Below are positions 17,501-25,690 of a DNA stretch of 64,000 nt, piece by piece. How positions within the stretch are numbered: position 1 is the stretch's first letter; the number at the start of each line of letters is the position of its first letter. Location: assembly GCA_039818725.1 (NCBI GenBank), contig JBCBTK010000027.1, positions 1 to 64,000 on the forward strand. Direction: 5' to 3'. Below the pieces are notes generated by a model that searched no databases, was not told the DNA's origin, and was given only the letters and a program-made list of their open reading frames with translations. A program made the position numbers and the translations under genes. Source of the stretch: Congregibacter sp039818725. Lineage in GTDB: Bacteria > Pseudomonadota > Gammaproteobacteria > Pseudomonadales > Halieaceae.

Positions 17501-18480
17501 TCCCAGATCAGCTTCGGCGTCGATTCTCCGCTGCGGAGCACGTAGATCCGCCGCAGCGTGTTGGTGTCGGAAGCAACATCGATGAGCAGGTCATTGCTGG
17601 CAGACCATGAGAAGCCAACGATCTGGTGGCTCTGGGGGTCGTCGAGCTCGAGCAGGCGGAGGCGGCCGTCGGACGGGTCAAGCAGTCCCACGCGGCGGGC
17701 TTCGTTGCTGTCTCCGGGATAGCCGCGCCGAACCGGATTCGGATCTGTCTCATCCGCCAGGTAGTTGGGAAAGGGCACGCTGCGCATGCGTCGGCGGTCA
17801 ACGTGGTGTACGGCGATCAGGCCGCCGTCCGGGGACCAGGCGTAGGTAGGGCCGCCCCAGATCCCGGGTCCGATTTCCCGTTCCGGGCGACTGTAGCGCG
17901 CCGTTGGCGGAACGGAGAGAGGTGCAATGCCCACCCGGCTCAGGGTTCTGATCGCGCCGCTTTCAAGATCGATGAGCACGAGATCGCCCGCGAGCAGAAA
18001 GCTGGCGTTTCGACCATCGGGCGCCAAACCCAGATCGTGTGCTCCCGGTGCCACCTCGGAAATCAGGCTTCGCGCACCGCCATCCAGCTCGAGGCGCCAT
18101 AGCTTGTTCTGACTGAGAAACAGAAAGCCGGAGCCATCCGCAAGCCACACAAATTCGCTGACGCCGGCGGCAACGCCGTCCTCGGCGCGGCGCAGATTGG
18201 CGCCATCCGCATCGACGAGCCACAGCGAGCGCGGTCCGGCTCCGGGGCGGGCCCAGCGGAACGCCAGGATCGTACCGTCCGGTGACCATTTCAGGGAGGC
18301 GGGTGGAGTACCGAAGAGTCCTGGAGACTCGAAAAGCGCTTCTATGGGCAGGGGTGTGGCGCCGCGAGCCGGCACGGTGGCAAGCGTCAGGAGTAGGAGC
18401 GCGGCAAGCAAACGGGTTCCCGCATGACAGACAAGCGCGAGCCTGCTGCATCGGTAGGGATTAGCGGTGACGGACATCAT
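14506..18480 (-). CDS. Exported fusion of S9 serine peptidase and M1 metallo-aminopeptidase
   Basis: A 1324-residue protein with an N-terminal signal peptide (LLAALLLLTLATVPARGA). Residues 45-740 are an S9 (DPP4/acylaminoacyl peptidase-like) unit: propeller, then the nucleophile in GIWGSSYGGT near 600, Asp in VHGMQDQVVPF and His in GATHGW. Residues 770-1320 are an M1 aminopeptidase with the substrate motif GMEHQTINGYG (a GAMEN variant) and the zinc site HELAHEWFGN near 1068, with the second Glu in WLHEGYAAYM. Both active sites look intact in one uninterrupted frame. It could trim peptides in the periplasm for the permease encoded three bases downstream. Two ATGs (18480, 18477) are possible starts. 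Confidence 0.93.
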   Translation of the reverse strand: MMSVTANPYRCSRLALVCHAGTRLLAALLLLTLATVPARGATPLPIEALFESPGLFGTPPASLKWSPDGTILAFRWARPGAGPRSLWLVDADGANLRRAEDGVAAGVSEFVWLADGSGFLFLSQNKLWRLELDGGARSLISEVAPGAHDLGLAPDGRNASFLLAGDLVLIDLESGAIRTLSRVGIAPLSVPPTARYSRPEREIGPGIWGGPTYAWSPDGGLIAVHHVDRRRMRSVPFPNYLADETDPNPVRRGYPGDSNEARRVGLLDPSDGRLRLLELDDPQSHQIVGFSWSASNDLLIDVASDTNTLRRIYVLRSGESTPKLIWESRRDSRIYTRFAARWAANGRDIIVLSDHQDYYGLYRLPAQAGAPLQRLDDPDYDVLGPPKITDDGTLVYEATAGRPAEQHIMRRRPGAEEGAPEYLTTQPGHHTAYPAPTGGAVAMLRSDDRSPPELYMLAAGERELQRVTQSTTDAFGDFALAQVRYLSVPATDERPALAIRLSVPADFDESRRYPVLFGPMYSNTVRNRWGAAYTLMQQALTQRGYLVVQVDVRGSTGYGRDFREAFLNDFAGGDIEDIEDAVEHLKGLPYVDGDRLGIWGSSYGGTLTVYTLLKKPGLFAAGVGAASAVDPYFFGTDDVAIVRRPGDGSGIFERRAEDLVANLEDALLLVHGMQDQVVPFKTVASLADAFIRAGKNVETAFLPGATHGWRREPPYDRHVFSRMVEFFDRHLKAPARADALAKPSDETPLDPDIVAAIDSFVRGTPFKDDLDPATARTGRALPPLQANYDVQRYHLDLRVMPSDHAIDGNVTVDFLALENLRSIELDLDPDLTVDRVSSGDDDLAVVREGDRFRIDMANPMAAGERATVVVEYSGKPHVALVPPWHGGFVWSEVDGKPWFATAVQTEGCDLWWPCKDSYADKPDSGVAVSITAPDSITVASIGRLAKVEDAGDGWKTWHWESRHPYTGYAVAINGGPFKRVLRQYEGINGTRFPVEFWALEKNVDKAKALVDNDALPDLEFFERLLGPYPWGDEKAGFVETPHLGMEHQTINGYGEQYARGRYGYDWLLHHELAHEWFGNLMTHAGPEDAWLHEGYAAYMQAVYAEETMGSLGYFDHLYGAYTSNANCAAVVDPAVADVGEAFDNRDIYTKGAWLLHTVRRHIGETAFWRGTRRLLYDTAEPWNLSYPLQARYRSTDDFIRIMSEEGGEELRWLVEGILYDAAMPVLAVERRDGEALLSWALSSERPFPMPVTVAINDERQRLSMGSQPTRVTVPDDARFVVDPDSALFRSLPIIGDCAEQTENRVDSRIERYSKMARDYGWQRP

Positions 18481-18677
18481 GGGGAGACGACTTGGTTCTT
18501 ATATGAGGCCGCTTAGCTTACCGAAAAAGCGTCGCGTTTACGGATTGCTTCGGTCTCTCGTATGCGCCGCTCTAAAGCCCGGGCGGGATGCAGGGTTTTC
18601 GCCGGCTCGGGAAAGACCGCGGCCTCAGGTAAGATCGCGGTCCCAGCACGGTGGCATCGTTCCAGGCAGGAGATGGC

Positions 18678-19373
18678 ATGCTCAAGTTTTTCTACAACGC
18701 AGCCCCCAATCCGATGAAGGTGGCCTTGTTTCTCGAAGAGTCGGGGCTTGAGTACGAGCCCCAGCCCGTCGACAGCAAGCGGGGGGATCAGCATACGTCG
18801 ACCTTCAAGGCCATCAACCCCAATGCGAAGGTCCCGGCGATCATCGATGATGGCCACGCGGTCTTCGACAGCAACGCCATTCTTCTCTATCTGGCGGAAA
18901 AGACCGGTCAGTTCCTGCCCCCGGACGGGCCGGGACCGCGCGCGAGTCTGCTGTCCTGGCTGATGTTTGTAGCCTCGGGCGTCGGGCCCTATTCGGGACA
19001 GGCGGTGCACTTCCGCAATTTCGCTCCGGAAATTGTGCCCTACGCCATCAAGCGCTACGACTTCGAAGCCCGGCGTCACTGGCAGATTGTGGACGACCGG
19101 CTGGCTCGGCACCCGTACATGCTCGGCGAGCACTACACCATCGTGGACATGGCCGTGTGGGGCTGGGGCGACCGCCTCACCTATATGCTGGCCGACGACA
19201 ACATCATGGAGCGCTATCCGAATCTGGATCGCCTCATGCAGGAGATCGACGCCCGTCCCGCGGCGCAGCGCGCCAAGTCTCTGCCTCAGCGCTATGCGTT
19301 TAAAACGGAGATGGACGAAGAAGCGATGCGCTTCATGTACCCACAGATTTTCGCCGCCGATCCGGTGCTTTGA
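18678..19373 (+). CDS. Glutathione S-transferase
   Basis: A 231-residue GST. The thioredoxin domain has YNAAPNPMKVALFLEE and the glutathione-contact region NPNAKVPAIID followed by VFDSNAILLYLAE. The C-terminal helical domain has PYMLGEHYTIVDMAVWGW. This start is chosen because AGGAG precedes ATG 18678; the frame stays open to 18651. It overlaps the following SDR gene by four bases, so both are one transcription unit, probably for a reduction or conjugation step on the same compound. It is divergent from the S9-M1 gene. Confidence 0.9.
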   Translation: MLKFFYNAAPNPMKVALFLEESGLEYEPQPVDSKRGDQHTSTFKAINPNAKVPAIIDDGHAVFDSNAILLYLAEKTGQFLPPDGPGPRASLLSWLMFVASGVGPYSGQAVHFRNFAPEIVPYAIKRYDFEARRHWQIVDDRLARHPYMLGEHYTIVDMAVWGWGDRLTYMLADDNIMERYPNLDRLMQEIDARPAAQRAKSLPQRYAFKTEMDEEAMRFMYPQIFAADPVL

Positions 19374-20149
19374 GCGATCTGGTCGGCAAAACCGTCGTTG
19401 TCACCGGCGCCGGTTCGGGCATCGGCCGCGCCATCGCGACGCGCTTTGCCGAGGACGGCGCGGCCGTCGCATGTGCGGATATCGATCTTGCGTCCGCCGA
19501 GGAGACGGCGGCGCAGCTTCAGGCCGCAGCAGGCAGCGCCTTCGCCGTCGAGGTGGATATCGCGAATGAGGATTCCGTGGCGTCCATGGTCGACACCGTG
19601 GTCGCCGAAACCGGGCGCATCGACAGCGTGGCGGCCAATGCCGGAGTTATGGTCGAAGGCGATATCTTATCGCTGTCGCTCGAAGACTGGCGCCGGGCGC
19701 TTGAGGTAAATGCCACGGGCGCTTTTCTTACCGCGCGCGCCACGTTGCCCAGGCTTCTGAAGAGCGGCGCCGGTGCCCTGGTCTTCACCACGTCTACCGT
19801 GGCTCTCTCCGGGATGAAAGGCGTGGCGGCGTACACGGCGGCGAAGGGCGCCATCGCTGCCCTGACCCGGCAGATCGCCGCTGACTTTGCAGACAAAGGC
19901 GTGCGCGCCAATGCGGTGGCGCCGGGGGCCGTGCGCACGCCGCTCTCCGAGTCCCAGTTTCGCGCCCGGGCCCGGGACGATGCCCATTTCGATGAACTGC
20001 TCGAGCAGGTGATTGGCCGCTATCCCATCGGTCGCTGGGGCGACGCGCGGGAGATCGCCGAGGTGGTGCATTTCCTGGGGTCGCCGCGCTCGGCCTGGAT
20101 GACGGGCCAGATTCTTCCGGTCGACGGTGGCCTGCTGGAACTACGCTAG
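19370..20149 (+). CDS. Short-chain dehydrogenase/reductase (SDR)
   Basis: A 259-residue classical SDR. It has the nucleotide-binding motif TGAGSGIG (about 12-19), the structural NAG motif in AANAG, and the catalytic Ser and YTAAK (Tyr-X3-Lys) after TSTVALSG. The C-terminal GQILPVDGG is typical of the FabG-like group. It oxidises or reduces a hydroxyl/carbonyl group with NAD(P)H. The start is a TTG at 19370 whose last bases overlap the GST stop (TTGA). No ATG or GTG in frame lies before the nucleotide-binding motif, so TTG is the likely true start. Confidence 0.9.
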   Translation: MSDLVGKTVVVTGAGSGIGRAIATRFAEDGAAVACADIDLASAEETAAQLQAAAGSAFAVEVDIANEDSVASMVDTVVAETGRIDSVAANAGVMVEGDILSLSLEDWRRALEVNATGAFLTARATLPRLLKSGAGALVFTTSTVALSGMKGVAAYTAAKGAIAALTRQIAADFADKGVRANAVAPGAVRTPLSESQFRARARDDAHFDELLEQVIGRYPIGRWGDAREIAEVVHFLGSPRSAWMTGQILPVDGGLLELR

Positions 20150-20374
20150 GGCCCGCCGTGGCCATGGCTGTTCGTCGGCGCCAGGTGGAACCCAGGGCTG
20201 CGGTGTTCGGACGAGATGGCGAGATTCTCGCGACCACGGGCAGACCGCTTCGCGGTATGCTGCGGCGCCTGACGGGACCGGCGACACCGCATCGACTTGA
20301 CCAGCGAAGCCGCACCGTGCCGGTCTCGTGCCGCTGTTGTAACCCTCATCAAAAAAAAGATCGGAGCTGCATTC

Positions 20375-23300
20375 ATGCGATTCCCCTCCAAGTATCAAGC
20401 CTCGAAATGCGGCGCCATTGCCGGCCTCGTCTTCCTCGTCAACGCATCGTCCATCTTCGCCGCCGAAGAGAGCGCCGTTGAATCGGTCATTGACGGTCTG
20501 AAACTGCGCGCCATCGGACCGGCCATGATGGGCGGGCGCATCGCCGACATCGCGATTCACCCGGCGCGTCCGGCGACCTGGTTCATCGGAGTGGGTTCCG
20601 GCGGTGTATGGAAAACGGAAAACGCGGGCATCACCTTCACACCGGTTTTCGACGATCAGCCGACCTATTCGGTCGGCGAGGTGACACTCGACCCATCCAA
20701 TCCCGACGTGGTCTGGGTGGGCACCGGCGAGAACGTCAGCGGTCGCCATGTAGGTTGGGGAGACGGTGTCTATCGCAGCCGCGACGGCGGTCAGAGCTGG
20801 GAAAACATGGGCTTGGAGCGCTCCGAACACATCGGGCGCATTCTCGTCGACCCGAAGGATTCAAACACGATCCTCGTCGCTGCCGAGGGGCCGCTGTGGT
20901 CTTCCGGAGGCGAGCGCGGTGTGTACCGGAGCACCGACGGTGGCACAACTTGGACGCAGGTTCTGGCCGTGGACGAGAACACCGGTGCTACCGATCTCGA
21001 GTTCCATCCCGACGATCCCCGTGTCGTCTATGCCGCTACCTATGAGCGTCGGCGCTCCGTCTGGTCTTTCCACGCCGGCGGCGCGGGTTCGGGAATCTGG
21101 AAGTCCAGCGACGGCGGCGCCAGTTGGCGCGAGGTCACCCGGGGACTGCCCTCGGCGGACGACGACATCGAAATCGGCAAGATCGGCCTCGCCGTTACGC
21201 CCGCGGATGCGGATCGCGTGTACGCGACGATCGAAGCCAGCGATGGCCGGCAGGGATTCTACGTGAGCACGGATCGCGGTGAGAGTTGGACCCGGCGCAA
21301 CGACTACATCTCCGGGGGTACGGGGCCGCACTACTATCAGGAGATCGAAGCCTCGCCGACGGAGGCCGACCGCGTCTATCAGATGGACGTGTTCATGCGC
21401 ACGACCAGCGACGGCGGACACAGCTTCTCGATCCTGGAAACCGGCCGCGACAAACACAGCGACAATCACGCGCTGTGGATCGACCCCGAGCAGGCCGGGC
21501 ACCTCATCGCGGGTACCGATGGAGGCCTGTACGAATCCTTCGACAATGGACAGCGCTGGCGCCACTTCCCAAACCTGCCGATCTCCCAGTTTTACAAGGT
21601 GGCGGTCAGCGATCACAGTCCCTACTACAAGGTGCTGGTGGGTGCCCAGGATTTGGGTACGCTGCTTGGGCCGGTAAGAACCCTCAATGAGGAAGGCGTC
21701 CGCAACCAGGACTGGCTCGTACCCTACGGCGCCGACGGTTACGGCGTTGCCTTCGATCCCTTTGATCTCGATGTGCTCTACCAGATGAGCCAGAACGGTA
21801 ATCTGGTGCGCTACCACGCCCCCAGTGGTGAAAGCGTTTCTATACGGCCTCAGCCGGCGCCGGGCGATGCACCGGAGCGCTGGAACTGGGACGCGCCGCT
21901 CTTCACCAGTCCCCACCAGAGCGGCCGCATCTATTATGGCTCGCAGCGTCTCTGGCGCAGCGACGACCGCGGCAGTAGTTGGACGGCTATCAGCGGCGAC
22001 CTGACCCTTGGCACCAACCGCTTCGAACTGCCCGTCGGCGATCGCGTGCGGAGCACCGACGCGCTTTGGGACCTGGGCGCCATGTCGCGCTATGCGGCGC
22101 TCACGGGGATCGCCGAGTCGCCGCTGCAGGCGGGGCGCCTTTGGGTGGGCAGCGACGACGGTCTGGTGCACACCAGTGCCAACGGCGGCGAAAGCTGGCA
22201 GACGGTGACCCCGCCTCAGTTGCCCGAGCGCGCCTTCGTCAACGCGGTCGTTGCGTCCCAGCACACGGCGGACGGCGCTTTTGTGATCGCCGACAACCAC
22301 AAGACCGGCGACTACCGACCCATGATCTTTGCCACGCAGAACGGCGGCAAAAGCTGGCGGGACATTTCCGGTGATCTACCCAACGGTGTCCTCACCTGGT
22401 CTTTGGCACAGGACGATGTGGAAGCCGGACTCCTATTTCTCGCCGCCGAAAACGGCGTCTATGTCAGTCTCGACGGCGGTACGCAATGGGACCGCCTGTC
22501 GGCTGGCGTCCCCACTATCTCCTTCCGCGACCTGAAGCTGCAGCGTCGTGATGACGACCTGGTGGCCGCCAGCTTCGGTCGCGGTGTGTATGTCCTCGAC
22601 GACTACGCGCCGCTGCGGGCCATGGCCGCCGACCTGCGCAGCGGCGGTGACGGTCTGCCGGGCGACGGCCCGGCCACGCTCTTCCCGGCGCGCGATGCCT
22701 GGTGGTACCTGCCTTCGCGTCCCGGTCAGGCCCGCGGCCTGCCTTCCCAGGGCAGCGACGCCTGGCGCGCGCCCAATCCCCAGCCCGGGGCCGTGCTTAC
22801 CGTGCACCTCGATGAAGTAAAACAGTCCGCGAGGGACGACAGACGAGATACGGAGCGAGAGATCGCGGCCCGCGGGGACGATGTTCCATTCCCGGGCTGG
22901 GAAACCCTTGCGGCGGAACCTCATGCATTTGAGCCGCGTTATTTCCTGGAGATCGCCGGCACGGACGGCGCGATCATCCGGCGCATGTCCGTAGCCGCCG
23001 AGTCCGGAACCCAGCGCATCGCCTGGGACATGCGGGGCGCCGCACCGGATGCCATCGATCTTGAGGTGCCGGGTTTCCGGCCGCCCTGGCTGTCTGATCC
23101 ACAGGGTCCCCTGGCCGCGCCGGGCCGCTACACGGCGCGCCTGCTTGAGGTCAGCTCCAGCGGCGTCACGCCTCTGGGCCAGCCCCAGTCCTTCTCCCTG
23201 GTGACTATGGAAAACATGTCGGCGGGTTCGGACCCCGACGCGGCCGCGGCTTTCCAGGCCGAGGTTACCCAGCTGCAACGCCGCCTCGCCGCGGTTGATG

Positions 23301-23695
23301 GCAGCCTTGAGGATGCCGAGGCACGTCTTCCATACCTCCGCGCGGCCCTGGATGCCGCCCCGGGCGCTGATCCGGAACTGTATTTGCGCATCGATGCTGC
23401 TGGAGCTGAGCTTGCCGCGCTGCGAGAATCGCTACGCGGAAACGCCGCGCGCCGGCGCTTGAGCGAGTTCACGGTGCACGGTGTAGCGGACCGCATAAGC
23501 TTCGCGGCGACGGCGCTTAACTCGCGCATGCCACCGACAATCCAGCAGCGCGAGAGCGCGCGGCTCGGGGCCGAAGGCTTAGCGGGCGTGGAGGCACGCA
23601 CAGCAGCGCTGCGGGACAACACGCTGGGATCGCTGGAGGACGCGCTTCAGGCGGCCGGGGCCCCCTGGGTGCCCGGGCAGGATGTGGGTCGCTAG
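20375..23695 (+). CDS. Exported BNR/sortilin-like beta-propeller protein
   Basis: A 1106-residue secreted protein (signal peptide ending near SSIFAAEE). It contains many Asp-box words typical of BNR repeats, among them SRDGGQSW, STDGGTTW, SSDGGASW, STDRGESW, SANGGESW, TQNGGKSW and SLDGGTQW, so it folds as one or two large propellers. A C-terminal section after about residue 800 is alpha-helical and charged. Such proteins are often labelled glycosyl hydrolase or VPS10-like, but Asp boxes are structural and show no activity. The start is ATG 20375 with a GGAG site 12 bases upstream; the in-frame extension to 20297 lacks a signal-peptide layout. Confidence 0.87.
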   Translation: MRFPSKYQASKCGAIAGLVFLVNASSIFAAEESAVESVIDGLKLRAIGPAMMGGRIADIAIHPARPATWFIGVGSGGVWKTENAGITFTPVFDDQPTYSVGEVTLDPSNPDVVWVGTGENVSGRHVGWGDGVYRSRDGGQSWENMGLERSEHIGRILVDPKDSNTILVAAEGPLWSSGGERGVYRSTDGGTTWTQVLAVDENTGATDLEFHPDDPRVVYAATYERRRSVWSFHAGGAGSGIWKSSDGGASWREVTRGLPSADDDIEIGKIGLAVTPADADRVYATIEASDGRQGFYVSTDRGESWTRRNDYISGGTGPHYYQEIEASPTEADRVYQMDVFMRTTSDGGHSFSILETGRDKHSDNHALWIDPEQAGHLIAGTDGGLYESFDNGQRWRHFPNLPISQFYKVAVSDHSPYYKVLVGAQDLGTLLGPVRTLNEEGVRNQDWLVPYGADGYGVAFDPFDLDVLYQMSQNGNLVRYHAPSGESVSIRPQPAPGDAPERWNWDAPLFTSPHQSGRIYYGSQRLWRSDDRGSSWTAISGDLTLGTNRFELPVGDRVRSTDALWDLGAMSRYAALTGIAESPLQAGRLWVGSDDGLVHTSANGGESWQTVTPPQLPERAFVNAVVASQHTADGAFVIADNHKTGDYRPMIFATQNGGKSWRDISGDLPNGVLTWSLAQDDVEAGLLFLAAENGVYVSLDGGTQWDRLSAGVPTISFRDLKLQRRDDDLVAASFGRGVYVLDDYAPLRAMAADLRSGGDGLPGDGPATLFPARDAWWYLPSRPGQARGLPSQGSDAWRAPNPQPGAVLTVHLDEVKQSARDDRRDTEREIAARGDDVPFPGWETLAAEPHAFEPRYFLEIAGTDGAIIRRMSVAAESGTQRIAWDMRGAAPDAIDLEVPGFRPPWLSDPQGPLAAPGRYTARLLEVSSSGVTPLGQPQSFSLVTMENMSAGSDPDAAAAFQAEVTQLQRRLAAVDGSLEDAEARLPYLRAALDAAPGADPELYLRIDAAGAELAALRESLRGNAARRRLSEFTVHGVADRISFAATALNSRMPPTIQQRESARLGAEGLAGVEARTAALRDNTLGSLEDALQAAGAPWVPGQDVGR

Positions 23696-23702
23696 ACACT
23701 AT

Positions 23703-23798
23703 GGCCTGCCTCCGTTCTCCTCTGCAAAGTACGCTTCGCGCGTTTTGCATGTTGGCTCTACACGCATTGCGTGCAATCCGCGATAGAGGAGGCAGGCC
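23703..23798. terminator. Candidate bidirectional terminator or structured RNA between convergent genes
   Basis: An exact 11-base inverted repeat, GGCCTGCCTCC (23703-23713) and GGAGGCAGGCC (23788-23798), encloses 74 bases. The loop holds shorter repeats, TGCAAA/TTTGCA and ATTGC-GT-GCAAT. It lies between the 3' ends of the propeller gene and a GST gene, where a shared terminator is expected. The loop is long and the following T-tract (CTCTTTATCC) is weak, so another structured element is possible. Confidence 0.45.
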
Positions 23799-23879
23799 TC
23801 TTTATCCTTCGCGCCAAGCCGCGCCTATCGACGGCAGGCAACAATGCCTAGGCGGCCGACTGCCCTTGCGAAGGGGTCC

Positions 23880-24899
23880 TTAGAAGAAGCAGTCAATCAG
23901 CGCGGCTGAGCCAAGCCAGTCGCGAAGCGACTGCTGCGCCTGTGGATCGAGTTCCGCTTCGATGCGGTCGGCAATCATGCGGCGCGACTGCTCGATGTAC
24001 GGTCGGGCCAGGTAACTCACGTCCTCCCCGTACATGGGTACGACGAACGCCCTGTCGCCCTTGCTCAGAGCCTGGCGGTTACCGATCGCAAACGCGGCGT
24101 AGGTGTTCGCCATTTCTTCGCGCACAAACGCCGAGAAAGCGTTTTCCCCGAGGTCTTCCAGCCCGCCGTCCCCCGGCCAGTTGTCAGCCTTTTCGCGGCA
24201 CCATTCCAGGACGCGCGGATAGCGCCCCTCGAGCGCCTTCCTGGGCGCCGGATCGTAGAGAAAGTGCGCGCGCAAACCCGCCAGGACGATACAGTCCACC
24301 GCCGTCGGGCGATTACCCAGAAGAAAGGTCGTCCTAGCCAACTGTTCCTCGGCGGCAGCCATAATGCGATGGTATTCCTCCTCGGCGGCGCGCTGCTGAA
24401 TCTCCGAGCTCACTCCCGTGGCCCGGCAGACCTTCCCGCCCCAGGTGACCAGCGCCTCCGCGGCCTCGCGATCACCGTGTGCCGCGTCCATCGACAGCAG
24501 TTCGTGGTTCTCCGGGTAGTTCCAGCGCCAATGTACGGTCGTGCGTGCAATCCACTCATCAAAGTACTCTTCAAGGATCTGTACCCGAATACCGTCCGCG
24601 CCCGCGGGGAAGAGTCGGCGCTGCGGATTGCGGCCGTCGAGAAGCTGCAGGAGTGGGGTTGTATCCGCGATCATCCAGTTCTCCGGAGTGTGCAGTACGG
24701 GGATCTGGTGCGTGCCGGAGCGCAGGCGAAGCTCGTCTCCGTTCTTCGCCGTCTTGTCTCGGTACTCCCAGGGAAGATTGTGGAAGTGCAGGGCGGCGGT
24801 GAGCTTGTGCGTGAAGTAACTTCGCTGCCAGCCGTAGACCACGTAACGGTCGGGCTGGGAAAGAGCGGCAGGCGCGGCGTTTTTTGCAGGTGTGAACAT
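23880..24899 (-). CDS. Large GST-family protein
   Basis: A 339-residue protein, longer than typical GSTs (200-240). The N-terminal thioredoxin-like part has YGWQRSYFTHKLTAALHF and the binding loop GTHQIPVLHTPENWMIADTTPLL in two stretches. A helical domain with LLGNRPTAVDCIVLAGL follows, and about 80 extra C-terminal residues. A GGAG site precedes ATG 24899. It is divergent from a TetR gene with a perfect palindromic operator between them, so it is very probably the TetR-controlled target. The substrate is unknown; an inducible detoxification role is likely. Confidence 0.85.
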   Translation of the reverse strand: MFTPAKNAAPAALSQPDRYVVYGWQRSYFTHKLTAALHFHNLPWEYRDKTAKNGDELRLRSGTHQIPVLHTPENWMIADTTPLLQLLDGRNPQRRLFPAGADGIRVQILEEYFDEWIARTTVHWRWNYPENHELLSMDAAHGDREAAEALVTWGGKVCRATGVSSEIQQRAAEEEYHRIMAAAEEQLARTTFLLGNRPTAVDCIVLAGLRAHFLYDPAPRKALEGRYPRVLEWCREKADNWPGDGGLEDLGENAFSAFVREEMANTYAAFAIGNRQALSKGDRAFVVPMYGEDVSYLARPYIEQSRRMIADRIEAELDPQAQQSLRDWLGSAALIDCFF

Positions 24900-24942
24900 C
24901 GGGGCTCCGGTAGCGTACTGAGCGCGTCAGCGTTCAGTGTCA

Positions 24943-24973
24943 CGCAGTATTTGACATTGTGTCAAATACTGCG
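24943..24973. promoter_or_regulatory. Perfect TetR operator with back-to-back -35 boxes
   Basis: A perfect inverted repeat of 14 bases per arm, CGCAGTATTTGACA (24943-24956) and TGTCAAATACTGCG (24960-24973), with a three-base centre. It lies in the divergent region between the GST (minus) and TetR (plus) genes. Each arm contains a consensus -35 hexamer TTGACA: 24951-24956 reading right and the complement of 24960-24965 reading left. A bound repressor would block both promoters, giving autoregulation and GST repression. The -10 boxes are weak (TACATC on the plus side). Confidence 0.85.
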
Positions 24974-24999
24974 GTACATCGTTGTAAAGGAGGGCGCCC

Positions 25000-25590
25000 A
25001 TGCGACCCAGACAATTCGACGAGGACGAACTGCTGACGGCGGCTTTTGATCTGTTCTGGCGCCGCGGGGTGCGCACCACGTCAATGGCAGATCTCGCCCA
25101 CGCGACCGGGGTGCAGCGCGGGAGTCTCTACAACGCCTACGGGGATAAGGAAACGATCTTCCTGGCCGCCTACGCGCACTACGCGGGCGGCTACCTCAGC
25201 AGCGTCGAAACCGCGATGGCCGGGGGCAGTCTGCGCGACCGGCTGCTCGCCTTTTGCGACGTGTCCATCGCGAACTTCTGCGACGGAGAGCCCGCACGCG
25301 GTTGCCCGACGACCCGGGGCCTGATGGAGGTCGCGGAGCGCAATCGCGAGGGTTTGGGTGAGCGCGCGCAGCAGGCTTTCACCGAACTGATTGCTCGCGT
25401 GCTCTCGCTGGTGGAAGGAGCGTTCCGCGAAGGCGTCGCTTCAGGCGAATTCAGCGGTGACCCGGAGCTCGCCGCAGGGCAGCTTGTCGCTACCGTCCGT
25501 GGCCTCGTCGTACTGCAGCGCGCGGATGTGGATGAGCATCGCTTGCGCGAGATCGCTAAGCACTGCGTGGCTTCGCTCCTGAAAGCCTAG
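25000..25590 (+). CDS. TetR-family transcriptional repressor
   Basis: A 196-residue regulator. The N-terminal helix-turn-helix spans residues 10-50, with RTTSMADLAHATGVQRGSLY and YGDKETIFLAAY typical of the family. The helical C-terminal part, with Cys residues in FCDGEPARGCPTTRG, would bind the inducer. A strong GGAGG site precedes ATG 25000. It lies divergently to a GST gene with a perfect palindrome between them, so it most likely represses itself and the GST until a ligand, perhaps an electrophile, binds. The ligand is unknown. Confidence 0.92.
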   Translation: MRPRQFDEDELLTAAFDLFWRRGVRTTSMADLAHATGVQRGSLYNAYGDKETIFLAAYAHYAGGYLSSVETAMAGGSLRDRLLAFCDVSIANFCDGEPARGCPTTRGLMEVAERNREGLGERAQQAFTELIARVLSLVEGAFREGVASGEFSGDPELAAGQLVATVRGLVVLQRADVDEHRLREIAKHCVASLLKA

Positions 25591-25690
25591 GGTGTGCATC
25601 TCAATAGCGGCGGCTGCCCGCGCCGCGGCGCCTTAGGACCTGAAAAGACCGCAGCGCCAGATTCCTGTGGGCACGCCGCCCGAGCCTGGC

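Noticed and set aside
20861..22300. 479-codon minus frame
   Set aside because: Antisense to the BNR propeller gene, where repeated Asp boxes establish the real frame.
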